Part shown: piece after piece, positions 22,278-33,400 of the stretch
Layout: every line of letters begins with the position of its first letter
Numbering within the stretch: the first letter of the stretch is position 1
Origin: Paraspadella gotoi
Lineage: Eukaryota > Chaetognatha
Length of the DNA stretch: 64,000 nt
NCBI GenBank assembly: GCA_051294375.1
Contig: CM119267.1
Coordinates: 5,693,992-5,757,991 of the forward strand
Direction of reading: 5' to 3'
Notes under the pieces: model-generated
Seen by the model: the letters and a program-made list of their open reading frames with translations, nothing else
Database searches by the model: none
Told to the model about the DNA's origin: nothing
Made by a program: the position numbers and the translations under genes

Positions 22278-22836
22278 AAGAGACACTAAGACTAAGACAG
22301 AGGGGAAACGAAAGGCATAAAAACAATGGCATTCGATAATGAGCACAAAAAGCGCTACAACAAAATTTCTCTTTCAGAGCCGCCAGACAGATTTTTTTTC
22401 TTCCGTTAAAAACTTTTTTTTATGTTGTTGTTGTTGTTGTGATTCTTAGGGTGTTGTACTCGTCTTTGTCGTCGTCGTCGGTCATCGTCGTTGCACTCTC
22501 GATTTTCGCGAAAGGCAAACAACCGGAATTTACGTGACAATGAAGGAAGAGAAAAACTAAAAAAAAAAAGTGAAAATGAGCGAGAGAGAGTCTTTCACCT
22601 TGACACCCTCAAACCCCCCTTAGGCTCCCCCCCTTAGGCTTCCCCCCCCCCTGGCGAAAACGGGGTTGGCGGCGAACGAAAGCGGCGACGAAAGCGGCGA
22701 ACAAACGGCGAAATATGGAAACCAAAACCGACGATAAAGGGACAACAAAAAGCGGGAAAAGGGCGATAAAGCAAAACAGAAAAAGGCAAAGGCAGAACAT
22801 TAACCCAGGACGAATCTTTTGTTTTGATAAACTGAG

Positions 22837-22871
<35 letters not shown>

Positions 22872-24040
22872 ACACTAAGACTAAGACAGAGGGGAAACGA
22901 AAGGCATAAAAACAATGGCATTCGATAATGAGCACAAAAAGCGCTACAACAAAATTTCTCTTTCAGAGCCGCCAGACAGATTTTTTTTCTTCCGTTAAAA
23001 ACTTTTTTTTTATTGTTGTTGTTGTTGTTGTGAGTTCTTAGGGTGTTGTACTCGTCTTTGTCGTCGTCGTCGTCATCGTCGTTGCACTCTCGATTTTCGC
23101 GAAAGGCAAACAACCGGAATTTACGTGACAATGAAGGAAGAGAAAAACTAAAAAAAAAAAAGTGAAAATGAGCGAGAGAGAGTCTTTCACCTTGACACCT
23201 CAAACCCCCCTTAGGCTCTCCCCCCCTTCAGGCTTCCCCCCCCCCTCGCGCGAAAACGGGTGGTTGGCGGCGACGAAAGCTGGCGACGAAAGCGGCGAAC
23301 AAACGGCCGAAATATGGAAAACCAACAACCGACGATAAAGGGACAAGCAAAAAGCCGGGAAAGGGCCGATAAGCAAAACAGTAAAAAAGGCAAAGGCCAG
23401 AACATTAACCCCAGGACGATCTTTGTTTTGATAAACTAGAGAGACAGAGAGAGAGGAGAGAGAGAGAGAGAGAGAGAGAAGAGACACTAAGACTAAGACA
23501 GAGGGGAAACGAAAGGCTAAAAAACAATGGCATTCGATAATGAGCACAAAAAGCGCTACAACAAAATTTCTCTTTCAGAAGGCCGCCAGACAGATTTTTT
23601 TTCTTCCGTTAAAAACTTTTTTTTATTGTTGTTGTTGTTGTTGTGAGTTCTTGGGTGTTGTACTCGTCTTTGTCGTCGTCGGTCGTCATCGTCGTTGCAC
23701 TCTCGATTTTCGCGAAAGGCAAACAACCGGAATTTACGTGACAATGAAGGAAGAGAAAACTAAAAAAAAAAAGTGAAAATGAGCGAAGAGAGTCTTTCAC
23801 CTTGACACCCTCAACCCCCCCTTAGGCTTCCCCCCCTTACGCTTCCCCCCCCCCTGGCGAAAACGGGGTTGGCGGCGACGAAAGCGGCCGACGAAAGCGG
23901 CGACAAAACGGCGAAATATGGGAAACCAAAACCGACGATAAGAGGACAACAAAAAGCGGGAAAAGGGCGATAAAAGCAAAACAGAAAAAGGCAAGGAGAA
24001 CATTAACCCCAGGACGAATCTTTTGTTTGTAAACTGAGAG

Positions 24041-24070
<30 letters not shown>
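22225..24070 (+). repeat. Three tandem ~600-bp units carrying (GA)n, (GTT)n and (GTC)n
   Basis: The marker GACACTAAGACTAAGACAG recurs at about 22282, 22871 and 23482, giving units of roughly 590-610 bp. Each unit holds, in order, a (GA)n tract, the marker, AAGCGCTACAACAAAATTTC, a TTGTTG run, a GTCGTC run, TTTTCGCGAAAGGC, GTGAAAATGAGCGA, a C-rich CCCCCCTTAGGC run and GGCGGCGACGAAAGC. Units differ by small indels. The noisy downstream copy (29.2-30.8 kb) seems to hold about two units. No coding function is apparent. Confidence 0.8.
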
Positions 24071-24073
<3 letters not shown>

Positions 24074-24398
24074 GAGGAAGAGGGAGAGAAGAGTATTTGA
24101 AGAGATTCAACAGGGGGTTTTTCTCAGTTTCAGATGAGAACATTGTTTGAGCAGTGCTTTATCTCGACTTAAAATTAACTCAATCCATATACGAAAAGAT
24201 AAAAGTAGAATAGTAACTTCATTAAGTATTCAATATCCAAAAGATATGAGCAGCACCATGATAGAGATAAGCAGCAGAAGCGAGACGCAGCAGCAGCTCA
24301 AAGCTATATAAAAACTTAAAATTAATTAACATATACAAGTAATTTCAAAAATATCATTGTATTTAGGCTTTCTCTTTTGTTGTTATTTACAAAGTTTG

Positions 24399-25333
24399 AT
24401 AGGAGATTAACGAAAAAATCGTTTTTTAACAACAATTTGTTTTTATTTTTGCCAGCTAATTTTGAGCTCTTTCTTATCTTATTTTCACTCACCTTTACTT
24501 TACCTATCCCTCACTACCTATTCTTCTTTCATTTTTCAACCTTCACTATTTCATATATTTCAAACTTCAAACTCACAAACAATCAATTTACTAATTTAAT
24601 TTATTAATCTTTGTTATATTTAGTTTTTCTCTCAATTTTTTTTTTTTTTTGTTGTACATTTTCAAATATATTGATTTTTTTTCCTCTCTCCCTGTAAGAT
24701 TGTTTACTCTCATGCTAATGGAGACTATCTTCCAGACGTCTCCCGCTCGAACTGTTTAAAATGGGCTTCTTGAAGAATAAGAACTTTGTAGTCTTTAGAA
24801 ACTTTATTATCAAAAAATATCCATCGGAAACCCGTAAAACGAGATTTCGAAGCAGAAAAAAACGTTTTTTCATGATTCGAGAATTAGGACTAAAGATTCG
24901 TCTCATCTCTCTCCAAATTTCAATATAAAAATCATATAAAAAAGACCGGCGAAAATTGGCTGAACGCGACACAGATAGTTCAAGCGAAAAATATGAGAGA
25001 AAGAAAAAGACGGAAAATTATAGGCAGGCGAGGCGTACTATTTTCTACACTCTCTCTCTCTCTCTCTCTTTCACCAATTTCACATCTTACTCCCTCCTTC
25101 CCTGTCCTCACTTTCACCTGTCCTCATATCTGACCACTGTCCCTTGCTCAATTCTTTGTTGGAAACTCTCTCTCTCTCTCTCTCCTAAACTCAATGTTTG
25201 TGAAACCGAATAGTTGTGATTTAAATGCCGATGATGACTCGGAAATCCCTAAGAGTCAAAACATGTCCGATTTTTATTTGCAAAAATAAAAACAAATTGT
25301 TGTTAAAAACCGATTTTTTCGTTAATCTCCTAT
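24399..25333. mobile_element. Fold-back element with 52-bp terminal inverted arms
   Basis: The left arm 24401-24452 (AGGAGATTAACGAAAAAATC...) and right arm 25280-25331 are reverse complements with a single mismatch. The interior has AT-rich sequence and CT runs. Just inside the right arm is a hairpin, TGACTC 25235-25240 with GAGTCA 25253-25258, followed by AAACATGTCCGA. This matches the motif in the 46-kb fold-back. The flanks may carry a short AT duplication. No protein is encoded, so the element looks non-autonomous. A noisy second copy lies at 31.15-32.13 kb. Confidence 0.65.
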
Positions 25334-25606
25334 TAAAAATATCAGAGAAATCTCCCAAAAATTAAGAATTCACTCTCCTTTTATAAACAAGGACAAAATT
25401 CTAACAACCAATAAGAAGAGAGTTCACATTTTGACAATACAATCAAAACATCTACTAATTATTATTAACCAATGAGAGACCAGATATTCAAATTCAAAGT
25501 ATAAAATTCAACCAATTAGGAGCTTTAAACAGAATTATTGGAGTCATTTAATTAAACCTTAAATTCAAAAAATGAAAGGTCAGGGCTCAATTCGGATAAA
25601 AATCAA

Positions 25607-25840
25607 ATCTTCCGCTTGGGGGAAAAAGAACTCCTTCTTGACGCTAATCCTTTGAAGCGCCCTCTCCTTCCGCCAGGCCAACATCGATCGCCACTCTTTG
25701 ATCACGCTCGACACGTTACCGGCCATCTCTTGGACCACAATATCAACTACGACGAACAAAATGACAATCCGAGGGTTTTTTGTTCCCTTGACGGCTCTAA
25801 ACTTGCAAGTTTGCAACAACAACAAAAACACTAGATCAGA
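25607..25840 (-). CDS. Possible exon with a membrane helix, unknown protein
   Basis: On the minus strand an open frame encodes RIVILFVVVDIVVQEMAG, a hydrophobic stretch, then a basic segment with IKEWRSMLAWRKERALQR. It is preceded by a plausible acceptor (TTGCAAACTTGCAAG) near 25805. Composition is richer in GC than the flanks. No family is recognised, no clear start is seen, and the stop lies downstream in AT-rich sequence. It may be a terminal exon of a membrane protein, or a chance frame. Confidence 0.3.
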
Positions 25841-26099
25841 GTCGACATCATATCGAGCAACAGCATTTTTTTTTTTTTTTTTAATTTTCAAAAAGCTAAA
25901 CTAACATCTTTCACGCACAATCAATAAAAAGCCCCGGCCATATTTTCCCAACGCGCGAGGAAAAAAAAAAACCCACTTCCCCACAAAAAAATATATTATT
26001 TTACTTTAGAATTTTAATTAATTAATCCGTCTATCGAACGTCATTTTCGTCTTTTTTTTTCCATTTTTTGTTTGTTGTTTTTTTTTTTTTTTTTTTTTT

Positions 26100-26383
26100 T
26101 CAACCAGGGAATTCAATGGATCTCCTCGCTCCGAGATCCTTCTCCGCCTGAGTCAACCCGCTGTTGAAGATGAGGCCCACGAGGCCGATCAACTTCATCC
26201 AGGCGGCCTCGATCTCCGAGTTGAATTCCATGCCTAAGCCCTTGCGAACGGCGTTGAGGAGTGCGTTGCCCAGTTTGCTCATGTCTTCGCAATGAACGTC
26301 CTGCTTCTGATGCCAGTAGCCGATTTCGTAGAGGGTCTGAACATCTCGTTCCTTGTTGTCCCCGGTTAAAAGGAGGACGACGA
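26100..26383 (-). CDS. Globin, C-terminal exon (helices E-end to H)
   Basis: The minus-strand exon starts after CCCTCAG at 26384-26390 and ends at the TGA at 26100-26102. It encodes VVVLLLTGDNKERDVQ, then LYEIGYWHQKQDVHCEDM with the proximal (F8) histidine in GYWHQ. Next come ALLNAVRKGLGMEF and AAWMKLIGLVGLIF, matching the G and H helices (LG-x-x-F, A-W). A short tail follows. Globins bind haem and oxygen. No signal peptide can be judged because the N-terminus lies in exon 2 or further upstream. The first two bases complete a GTC valine codon with the last base of exon 2. Confidence 0.8.
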
Positions 26384-26745
26384 CTGAGGGCGGAGGGCCC
26401 CTTTTCCCCCCGCACGCTACCCTTACCCCTCATGCCCTCTTCCCCCTTTTCCCCCCACGCTACCCCTCACCCCTCCAGNNNNNNNNNNNNNNNNNNNNNN
26501 NNNNNNNNNNNNNNNNNNNNNNNNNNNNNNNNNNNNNNNNNNNNAAAAGGTAGAGGGAGAAATGGTACAACCAAATTTAAGCGGAATTAACTTTATAACT
26601 ATAAATATTGACAAAATCGATGAAGTTATGAATATTTTTAATTCGAGTGGGACAGACCGACGGACCGACAGACATAGAGACGGACAAACAGACAGACATT
26701 ACCCACCGAAAAGCGACTTATTGGAGTTGCTCCTCGAGCACTCAC
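26384..26745 (-). other. Globin intron, introner-like, with a 66-N gap
   Basis: The intron starts GTGAGTGCTCGAGGAGCAAC directly at the exon border. It continues through AAGTCGCTTTTCGG and a GTCTGTCGGTCCGTCGGTC tract to CTGTCCCACTCG. The same run of pieces occurs at 61865-61950 without a neighbouring globin. The intron ends CCCTCAG. Gap N at 26479-26544. Repeat-family sequence beginning at the donor suggests that an inserted element became, or supplied, this intron. Confidence 0.6.
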
Positions 26746-26970
26746 CGGAGTTCAAGGAATCCAATACTTTCTTGCAATGACTCTGCATTCGCGAGGTGTT
26801 GAGAAATGGATAAGGCACGGTCGAATTTGGTCTCGTAGGCGAACTTTGACCTTCTCTTCGGGAAGAGGCTGAGAAGGACTCGAAGATGAAGCAGCCCGAC
26901 TCGCCCTCCTGCATCCAACACTTCGTCCACGTTTCATGACGAGCAGATCTATTTCCGGCGCGGCGAGAGC
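26746..26970 (-). CDS. Globin, upstream exon (helices A to E), with indels
   Basis: On the minus strand three frames must be combined to read a globin: AAPEIDLL, then ETWTKCWMQEGESGCFIFES (helices A-B), then LSLFPKRRSKFAYETKFDRA (the FP of the B-C region), then YPFLNTSRMQSHCKKVLDSL with the distal (E7) histidine in MQSHCKK. The exon ends AACTCCG at a GTGAGT donor, in phase 1, matching exon 3. Frame changes lie near 26935, 26875 and 26810. They look like assembly indels, since each local frame is well conserved; a decayed gene is the alternative. The initiator ATG and any first exon were not found. An acceptor-like CAGAATAAG lies at about 26970. Confidence 0.7.
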
Positions 26971-26989
26971 TTATTCTGATTCTTTATTC

Positions 26990-27060
26990 TAAGGGGCGGG
27001 GGAGGGGGGCGCGGGCCGTGGGCGCGGGGATTCGGTTGTCGGTCGCGGTGGAGGGGGGAA
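26990..27060 (+). other. G-rich stretch with quadruplex potential
   Basis: Runs of G (GGGGCGGGGGAGGGGGGCGCGGG and later GGAGGGGGG) lie just upstream of the globin exon. Four or more G-runs within 30 bases could form a G-quadruplex. It may be promoter-linked or simply low-complexity sequence. Confidence 0.35.
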
Positions 27061-27114
27061 AGGAAACGGCAGAGATTAAAGAGAGTGAAGAGATAGTAAT
27101 TATTGATATAAGCA

Positions 27115-27300
27115 GTCCCTGAGCTTCGGATTAGGCTGTAACACTGTGTTACAGGCGAGTTAAGCGTCCCGTCCCTCTTAACTGCGAGGCGACCACCGGG
27201 CGAGAACCCCGGACCTTTGGGTTGGGAGGCGAATGACTTGCCTCCGGCACTAATGGCCGCTGATGAACGGTTGGTGGATTTTAGTCCACCATAGGAGGAT
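27115..27300 (-). repeat. SINE-like stretch with a tRNA T-arm-like hairpin
   Basis: The minus strand contains CCGGGGTTCTCGCCCGG, a 5-bp stem with a 7-nt loop of the T-arm type that resembles a pol III B box (GGTTC). It is preceded by GGAGGCAAGTCATTCGCCTCC. Downstream are AAGAGGGACGGGACGCTTAA and the palindrome TGTAACACAGTGTTACA. This arrangement suggests a tRNA-derived short interspersed element, but no clear A box or poly-A tail was identified. Confidence 0.3.
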
Positions 27301-27391
27301 GGATGAAATGTAAGGTTGAGGCAACGATCGAGACGAAGTTCGGAGCAATAATGAATTTTATTCGAGTGAATAAAACGGAGACAAAACAGAG

Positions 27392-27416
27392 NNNNNNNNN
27401 NNNNNNNNNNNNNNNN
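27392..27416. other. Assembly gap (25 N)
   Basis: This gap lies between the clean 6.7-kb block and its noisy duplicate. Confidence 0.95.
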
Positions 27417-27442
27417 AGGCGTAGCTTATACGTTGATCGCAA

Positions 27443-30400
27443 TAATTTAAATAAAACAAAATTTGGATTTTCACAACAAATTTTTTTATGATTTGAAGGA
27501 CATGTTTTCGGACGTCATTTTGTTCTTCATCAGTGCTAGTTTGCGTTTGAATTTCCAAAAGTTGGCAAGTTTTAAGTTGAGAAGAGAGAGCAGAGTGAAG
27601 AGAAATTCGCCTCGTTTTTCGTAGTCATTTTAGGTCATTGTTTCTCTCTCTCAAATCTTCGACCCGTTTATAACGTTGGTCAGTTTTAAACGTTTATTTT
27701 TATAATTTTTATGACAGACTTTTTAGTCGTTTTAAACCACTCTTTGGAAGTCGTTGCTTCGTCGAAACAGTTATTTTTACGGGTTTTCGAACTTATTTTG
27801 TCACGTTATTGTCATGTATTTTGCCAGTCTGTCACGGAATTAAACTGTTGAGACTTACGGGAATTCTCGTTTTACACTCAGAGAGATAAAAGTCAGGCGA
27901 GACTTTTGTTCAAAACCATTTTTTGGACGAAGCGACTCGGCAAACGCCCGGCTGCAAGCGTGAGAGATGAGAGTGAGTGAAATCAGAGCTTCCTTTCGTC
28001 TCGAGAAATGGGCCAAAGTCAGATGCGAATATCGAATGCCAGGCCGTCGACGTCGCGCTCTTTTTCTCCCTATAGCTTTTGCCCACACGCCGCCACATGC
28101 GTCAATACAATTTAGGATTATATTTAATTATTGTTTACAGAAATTAAACATTGCCTTGTTATACAGACTAAAATGAGCCAAACAAATGTTAACAAAATTT
28201 GTTAAAGGTTTATGGAAAATGTAATAGAACATCTTCTCTTTAGTCTAAATTAATTTTGCTATTCTAAGTGTTAATAGTTATTATTTATTATTATTATTAA
28301 ATATTATTATTATATGGTTATTATTAATGTGTACTTCATATTTAACAGAGTAGTTCTTATTGTTAAACGATATTCAAATGGAATTTTTTTTCATTTGATA
28401 AAAAAGCGATTACGAAAGGGAGAGACGTGCGTATTTGAGTATCAGCGATTATGGTAAGTTACAAACTCAATATCCTCCTCTTGTAAGCCCTTTGAATCAC
28501 TAACGCGCCTCGCCGCGTATTAAAGTTTCTGATGATCTACCTGCCGCTACTAAAAGGCCTCGTCTCTATGAAGCGGTTTAAGAATAAGGATAATTGACCT
28601 GCGTTATGTGTCTGGTACTTACGCCCACTTTTCCACTCTTTGTTGCTTAATCTTTAAAAACTGTTTATGATGAAGCACTTATCTCTTTATTAGAATCGTA
28701 TGCTCACTATTTGAGTATGAGAAGCAGATTCTTTATTTTTGGACTGAAAACGGGTTAGAATTCTGTGTTAAAACTATTATTTCATTAAAAAGTGAATTAA
28801 CCAGCTTTCTTGGATATCAATTTGCTGATTTTGTTTACAATTTTTTTTGCCAAATTTGCTTTTTCAGTAATCGAGAGAACGGTAAATTAGGCCGAAGAAT
28901 TTATCATTTTTGTAGTACTTGGGATGATATTATATTCAAATACAAGAAGTGATTAGAGGGGACACAAGAAGTCCTGATGATCCATATCTTGTCCTGTTAT
29001 GACTCCGCGGCTACTGACCTACTGGTAAATCTTTACGGCTCTACAGTGATGATAATATCCTTAGTTTTTGGTCGATTCTTATCATAGCAATTTAAAATAT
29101 TAATTTAGATAATATCTTTTCTCTTCCAAGCCGAAGACTGTCCTAATTGTAACAAATTATTCCAAAGCAAGAAAGGGAGGAAGAGGTGGAGAATCACAGG
29201 CGCACGAGGTGTGATGAAGACAGTAAGAGCGAGACCTTTTGAGAATATCTAGACCGAACACTTTAAAGACGTAAGAGTATCTTATTGTTAGAGGCCGCAA
29301 GAAAAGAACATAAAAACCAACATGGTGCTATCTCTCTCTCAGTAAAATTGGGAGCCACCAGAAAACGCGGCGTAGTAATCAACACAATATCAAACTCATC
29401 CTCCATAAGATCATGTCCCGCCAAGACAGTATTAATCCTTTTCTCCGTATAAAAAAAATACATTTTTTTTATACTGTGTTGGTTGTTGTTGTTGTATGTG
29501 TTGAGGCAGTGTTGTACTTCCGTCTCTTGTGTCGCTCGTTTCGTCGTCTTGTCATGTCGTCGTTGCTACTCTTCGGTATTTTTCTTGGCGAAAGGCAAAC
29601 GAAATTTCCGAAATTTACGCTTCGATCATGATTGAAGGACAGAGAAAAAATGAGAGTGGCAAGTATTAAATAGAGGAAATAACGGGTGGAGAGACACCGC
29701 CATGAAGTCCCGGCCGCGCCGGAACGACGACCCGGCCGGTTAAGGCCATTGAGACGGGAGAGATCTTGTCACACTGACCCTCAACCCCCCCCTGAGCTTT
29801 CCGCCCCGCGCCCGTTAGGGCGTTCCCCCCCCACCCCTGGCCGACCAACAGGGGTTGGCGCGGCGACCGCAGAACGCGGGCTACGGAAAAGCGGGACTGT
29901 GAGACACAACCGGAGCGACGCAAGATCCCGAATGGAGGAAACGCAAAACGAACGAGGCCTGGTACGATCAAAGAAGGACAACAAAAAGCGAGGAAGGAAG
30001 GGCGATTAAAAGCCAAACCAGACCAAGCAAAGCAAGCAAATCCGTTCGATGTGAGACACCCAGGAACAGAATCTTGTTGTATTTGATAATTAACTGAGAG
30101 AGTGTAGAAAGAAGAATATGCGCGGGATGAGTAGGGAAGAGAGAGAGAAGAAGGACGGACTAAGTACTTAATGACATGCAGAGGAGCGGGAAACGAAAGG
30201 CATAGACCCCATGTCAATTACCCATTCATTACTAATATGTGCTATTCGATAATGGAGCACATCAAATTAAAAGACGCGTAAACAAAATATTTCTCCTATT
30301 CAGAGAGCCGCCAGGACAGATTTTTTTTCTTCCGTGAAAAAACGCTTTGTTTTTATTTTGTTGTTTGTTGGTTGTGAGTTCTTAGGGTGTAGTGTACTCG

Positions 30401-33400
30401 TCTTTGTCGTCGTCGTCGGCGAATCGTCGTGTGCCAGCTCTCCGATTTCAGCGAAAGGCAAACCAACGGAATTTACGTGGACAATGAAGGAAGAAGAAGG
30501 AACTAGGAAAAAGAAAGAGTAGAAAGAATGAGCGAGAGAGAGTCTGTTACTCTTGAGCACCTAACCCCCCCCTTAGGCTTCCCCCCCCTTAGGCTTCCCC
30601 TCGTCCCCCGTTGGCGAAAAGGGGTTGGCGGCGACGAAAGCGGCGACGAAAGCGGCGACAAAAACGGCGAAAATATGGGGAAAACCAAAAAACCGACGAT
30701 AAGGGATCAACAAAAAGCGGGGAAAGGGGCGATAACGCAAAACAGAAAAGGCAAAGGCAGAAACATTAACCCCAGGACGAATCTTTTGGTGGTGTTGATA
30801 AACGCTGAGAGAGAGAGAGAGAGAGAGAGGAGAGGAGAGAGATGGGTTTTGAAGAGATTCACAGGGGGTTTTCTAGTTTCAGATAGAACATTGTTAGCAG
30901 TGCTTTGCTCGACTGTAAAATTAAACTCAATCCATATTACGAAAAAGATTAAAAGTAGAATAGTAACTGTCATTAAGTATTCAATAGTCCAAAATATGAG
31001 GCAGACCATGATAGAGTAAGCAGGAGAAGCGAAGGACGCAGCAGGCAGCTCAAAGCTATATAAAAACTTAAATTAATTAACAATATACAAGTAATTTCAA
31101 AAATATCATTGTATTTAGGCTTTCTCTTTTGTTGTTATTTTACAAAGTTTGATAGGAGATTAACGAAAATCGTTTTTTTACACAATTTTGTTTTATTTGC
31201 CAGCTAATTTTGAGCTCTTTCTTATCTTATTTTCACTCACCTTTATTTAACCTATCCCTCACTACCTATTCTTTCTTTCATTTTAACCTCCTAGTTTCAT
31301 ATATTTCAAACTTCAAACTCACAACAATCAATTTACTAATTTTGAATTTATTAATCTTTGTTATATTTAGTTTTTCTTCTCAATTTTTTTTTTTTTTGTT
31401 GTACATTTTCAAATATATTGATTTTTTTTCCTCTCTCCCTGTAAGATTGTTTACTCGCTCATGCGTAATGAGACTATCTTCCAGACGTCTCCCGGCTCGA
31501 ACTTGGTGTTAAAGGGCTTCATGAAGAATAAGAACTTTGTAGTCTTTAGAAACTTTAGTTATTCCAAAAAAATTATCATGCGGAAACCCGTAAACGAGAT
31601 TTCGAAGCAGAAAAAACGTTTTTTCATTGATTCGAGAATTAGGACTAAAGATTCGCTCTCATCTCTCTCCAAATGTTCCAATATCAAAAATCATATAAAA
31701 AGACCGGCGAAAATTGGCTGATACGGGCGGACACAAGATAGTTCAAGCGAAAAATATGAGAGGAAAGAAAAAGGACGGAAATATATAGGCAGGCGAGGCG
31801 TATAATTTTCTACCACTCTCTCTCTCTCTCTCTCTTGGGATCCGCGACGAAAAGTATTGCAGGCAATTCCGATTGACTCCCCTCTGCCCTGTCCCCTTTC
31901 ACCTGTCCTAGATCTGACCACTGTCCTTTGCGTCATCTTTGTGGAAGACTTCTCTCTCTCTTCTCTTCTTCCTAACTAAACGATGTGGTTTGTTGAAACC
32001 GAATTAGTTTGATGGTATAAAATGCCGATATGACTGCAGGAAATCCCTAAGGAAGTCAAAACATGTCGATTTATTATTTGCAAAATAAAAACAAATTGGT
32101 TGATTGTTGAAACCGATTTGTTTACGAGGGTAGGGTTAATCGGTCACTATAATTAAACTTAGGACTACGCGTTTCAAGAGCAGGATACTCCGTCCACACA
32201 ACGAATATATGTTACATCTCACCTCATTTATTAAACAGACAAAAATAATCTACAACTTCAAGTGAAGGAAAGAGAGTTCACCCATTATACGAATAATACT
32301 CTAACTCTCTACAAATGCGTATTTTTATTGATCTCATACACCTATGATGAGATCATTCAGACTATACTTCACCATTAATCTCATACAGCTATATAACTAT
32401 TCACCAATTTACGGCTCTTTTAATATACCTAGTCTACTTCATAGCTGGACGTCAATTTGAATATGCACCATAAATTCAAAATACTGAAAGTCTGGCTCCA
32501 AGTGTTTCTGAGAAATAATACATCAATCTCTCCGCTTGGGCGTGGAAAACATAGCAAGCTCTTCTCTCTTGATGTCTAAATCCTTTGATAGCGCCTCTCT
32601 ACTTCCAACTAGGTCCAAACTATCGCTCGCCTGCGCTCCGTGATCCCAAACGATCGACACGCTCTACAGGACGATTGTCCCTCTTGACCTTATAATTATA
32701 ACTCATACCTCGAGAGACAAAAAATGACAATTCTGAGTGTGGCTTTCTCTGCTCTTCGATCCGCGTCGCTCTCTAAACTCGTGCAATTTTGCCATCCACT
32801 CAACAACAAACTAACCACCTCTATCGTCTCTCAGAGTCTACCATCATATTGAGTCAACACGCTATCTCTCTTTCTCTTTTTTTTTCTATACTCTCCTCTC
32901 AAAAAGCTAAACTACACTCCTTCCTACGTCACAATCCATAAATATTACCCGGCATATTCTCTCTCTCCCAATGCTCGCTGAGGATAAACAAAATACATAC
33001 CCTCACCTCTCCTCCACTAATACCTTTTCGTATTTTATTTTCACTTTAGAATTTTTAATTAATCTAATCCGATCTCTAGTCGTATATATGTCTCTTACGA
33101 TTCGTCCTTCTCTTTCTCCATCTTTCTCGATTTGTTTTGTTTTGGTTGTTATATTTTTTATTATATCTTTTTTTATCAACCAGGGAATTCTAATCGTGGA
33201 GTCCATCGGTGCCTCGGGTGAGAGCCGGAAGGATACGCCCTTCTGCCAGCTCCGTCTTCTCGATGCTTCCCTACCTCGCTCTCCTCTTGCCTTGTACAGA
33301 TGAGCGATCCCACGAAGGCGCGAATTCGAACTTCATCCAAGAGCAAGGGGCTCCTTCCGCATAATACTCCCGTGCCCCAGAGTTTGATTTCCGTTAAAAT

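Larger units (their letters stand above)
20624..27280 (+). repeat. Clean copy of a ~6.7-kb block duplicated downstream
   Basis: This block recurs in the same orientation at about 27443-35085 with many indels. It holds a hammerhead-motif element end, the ~600-bp tandem units, the fold-back element at 24.4-25.3 kb, the globin gene and a SINE-like stretch. The version here is cleaner and should be used for annotation. Confidence 0.75.
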
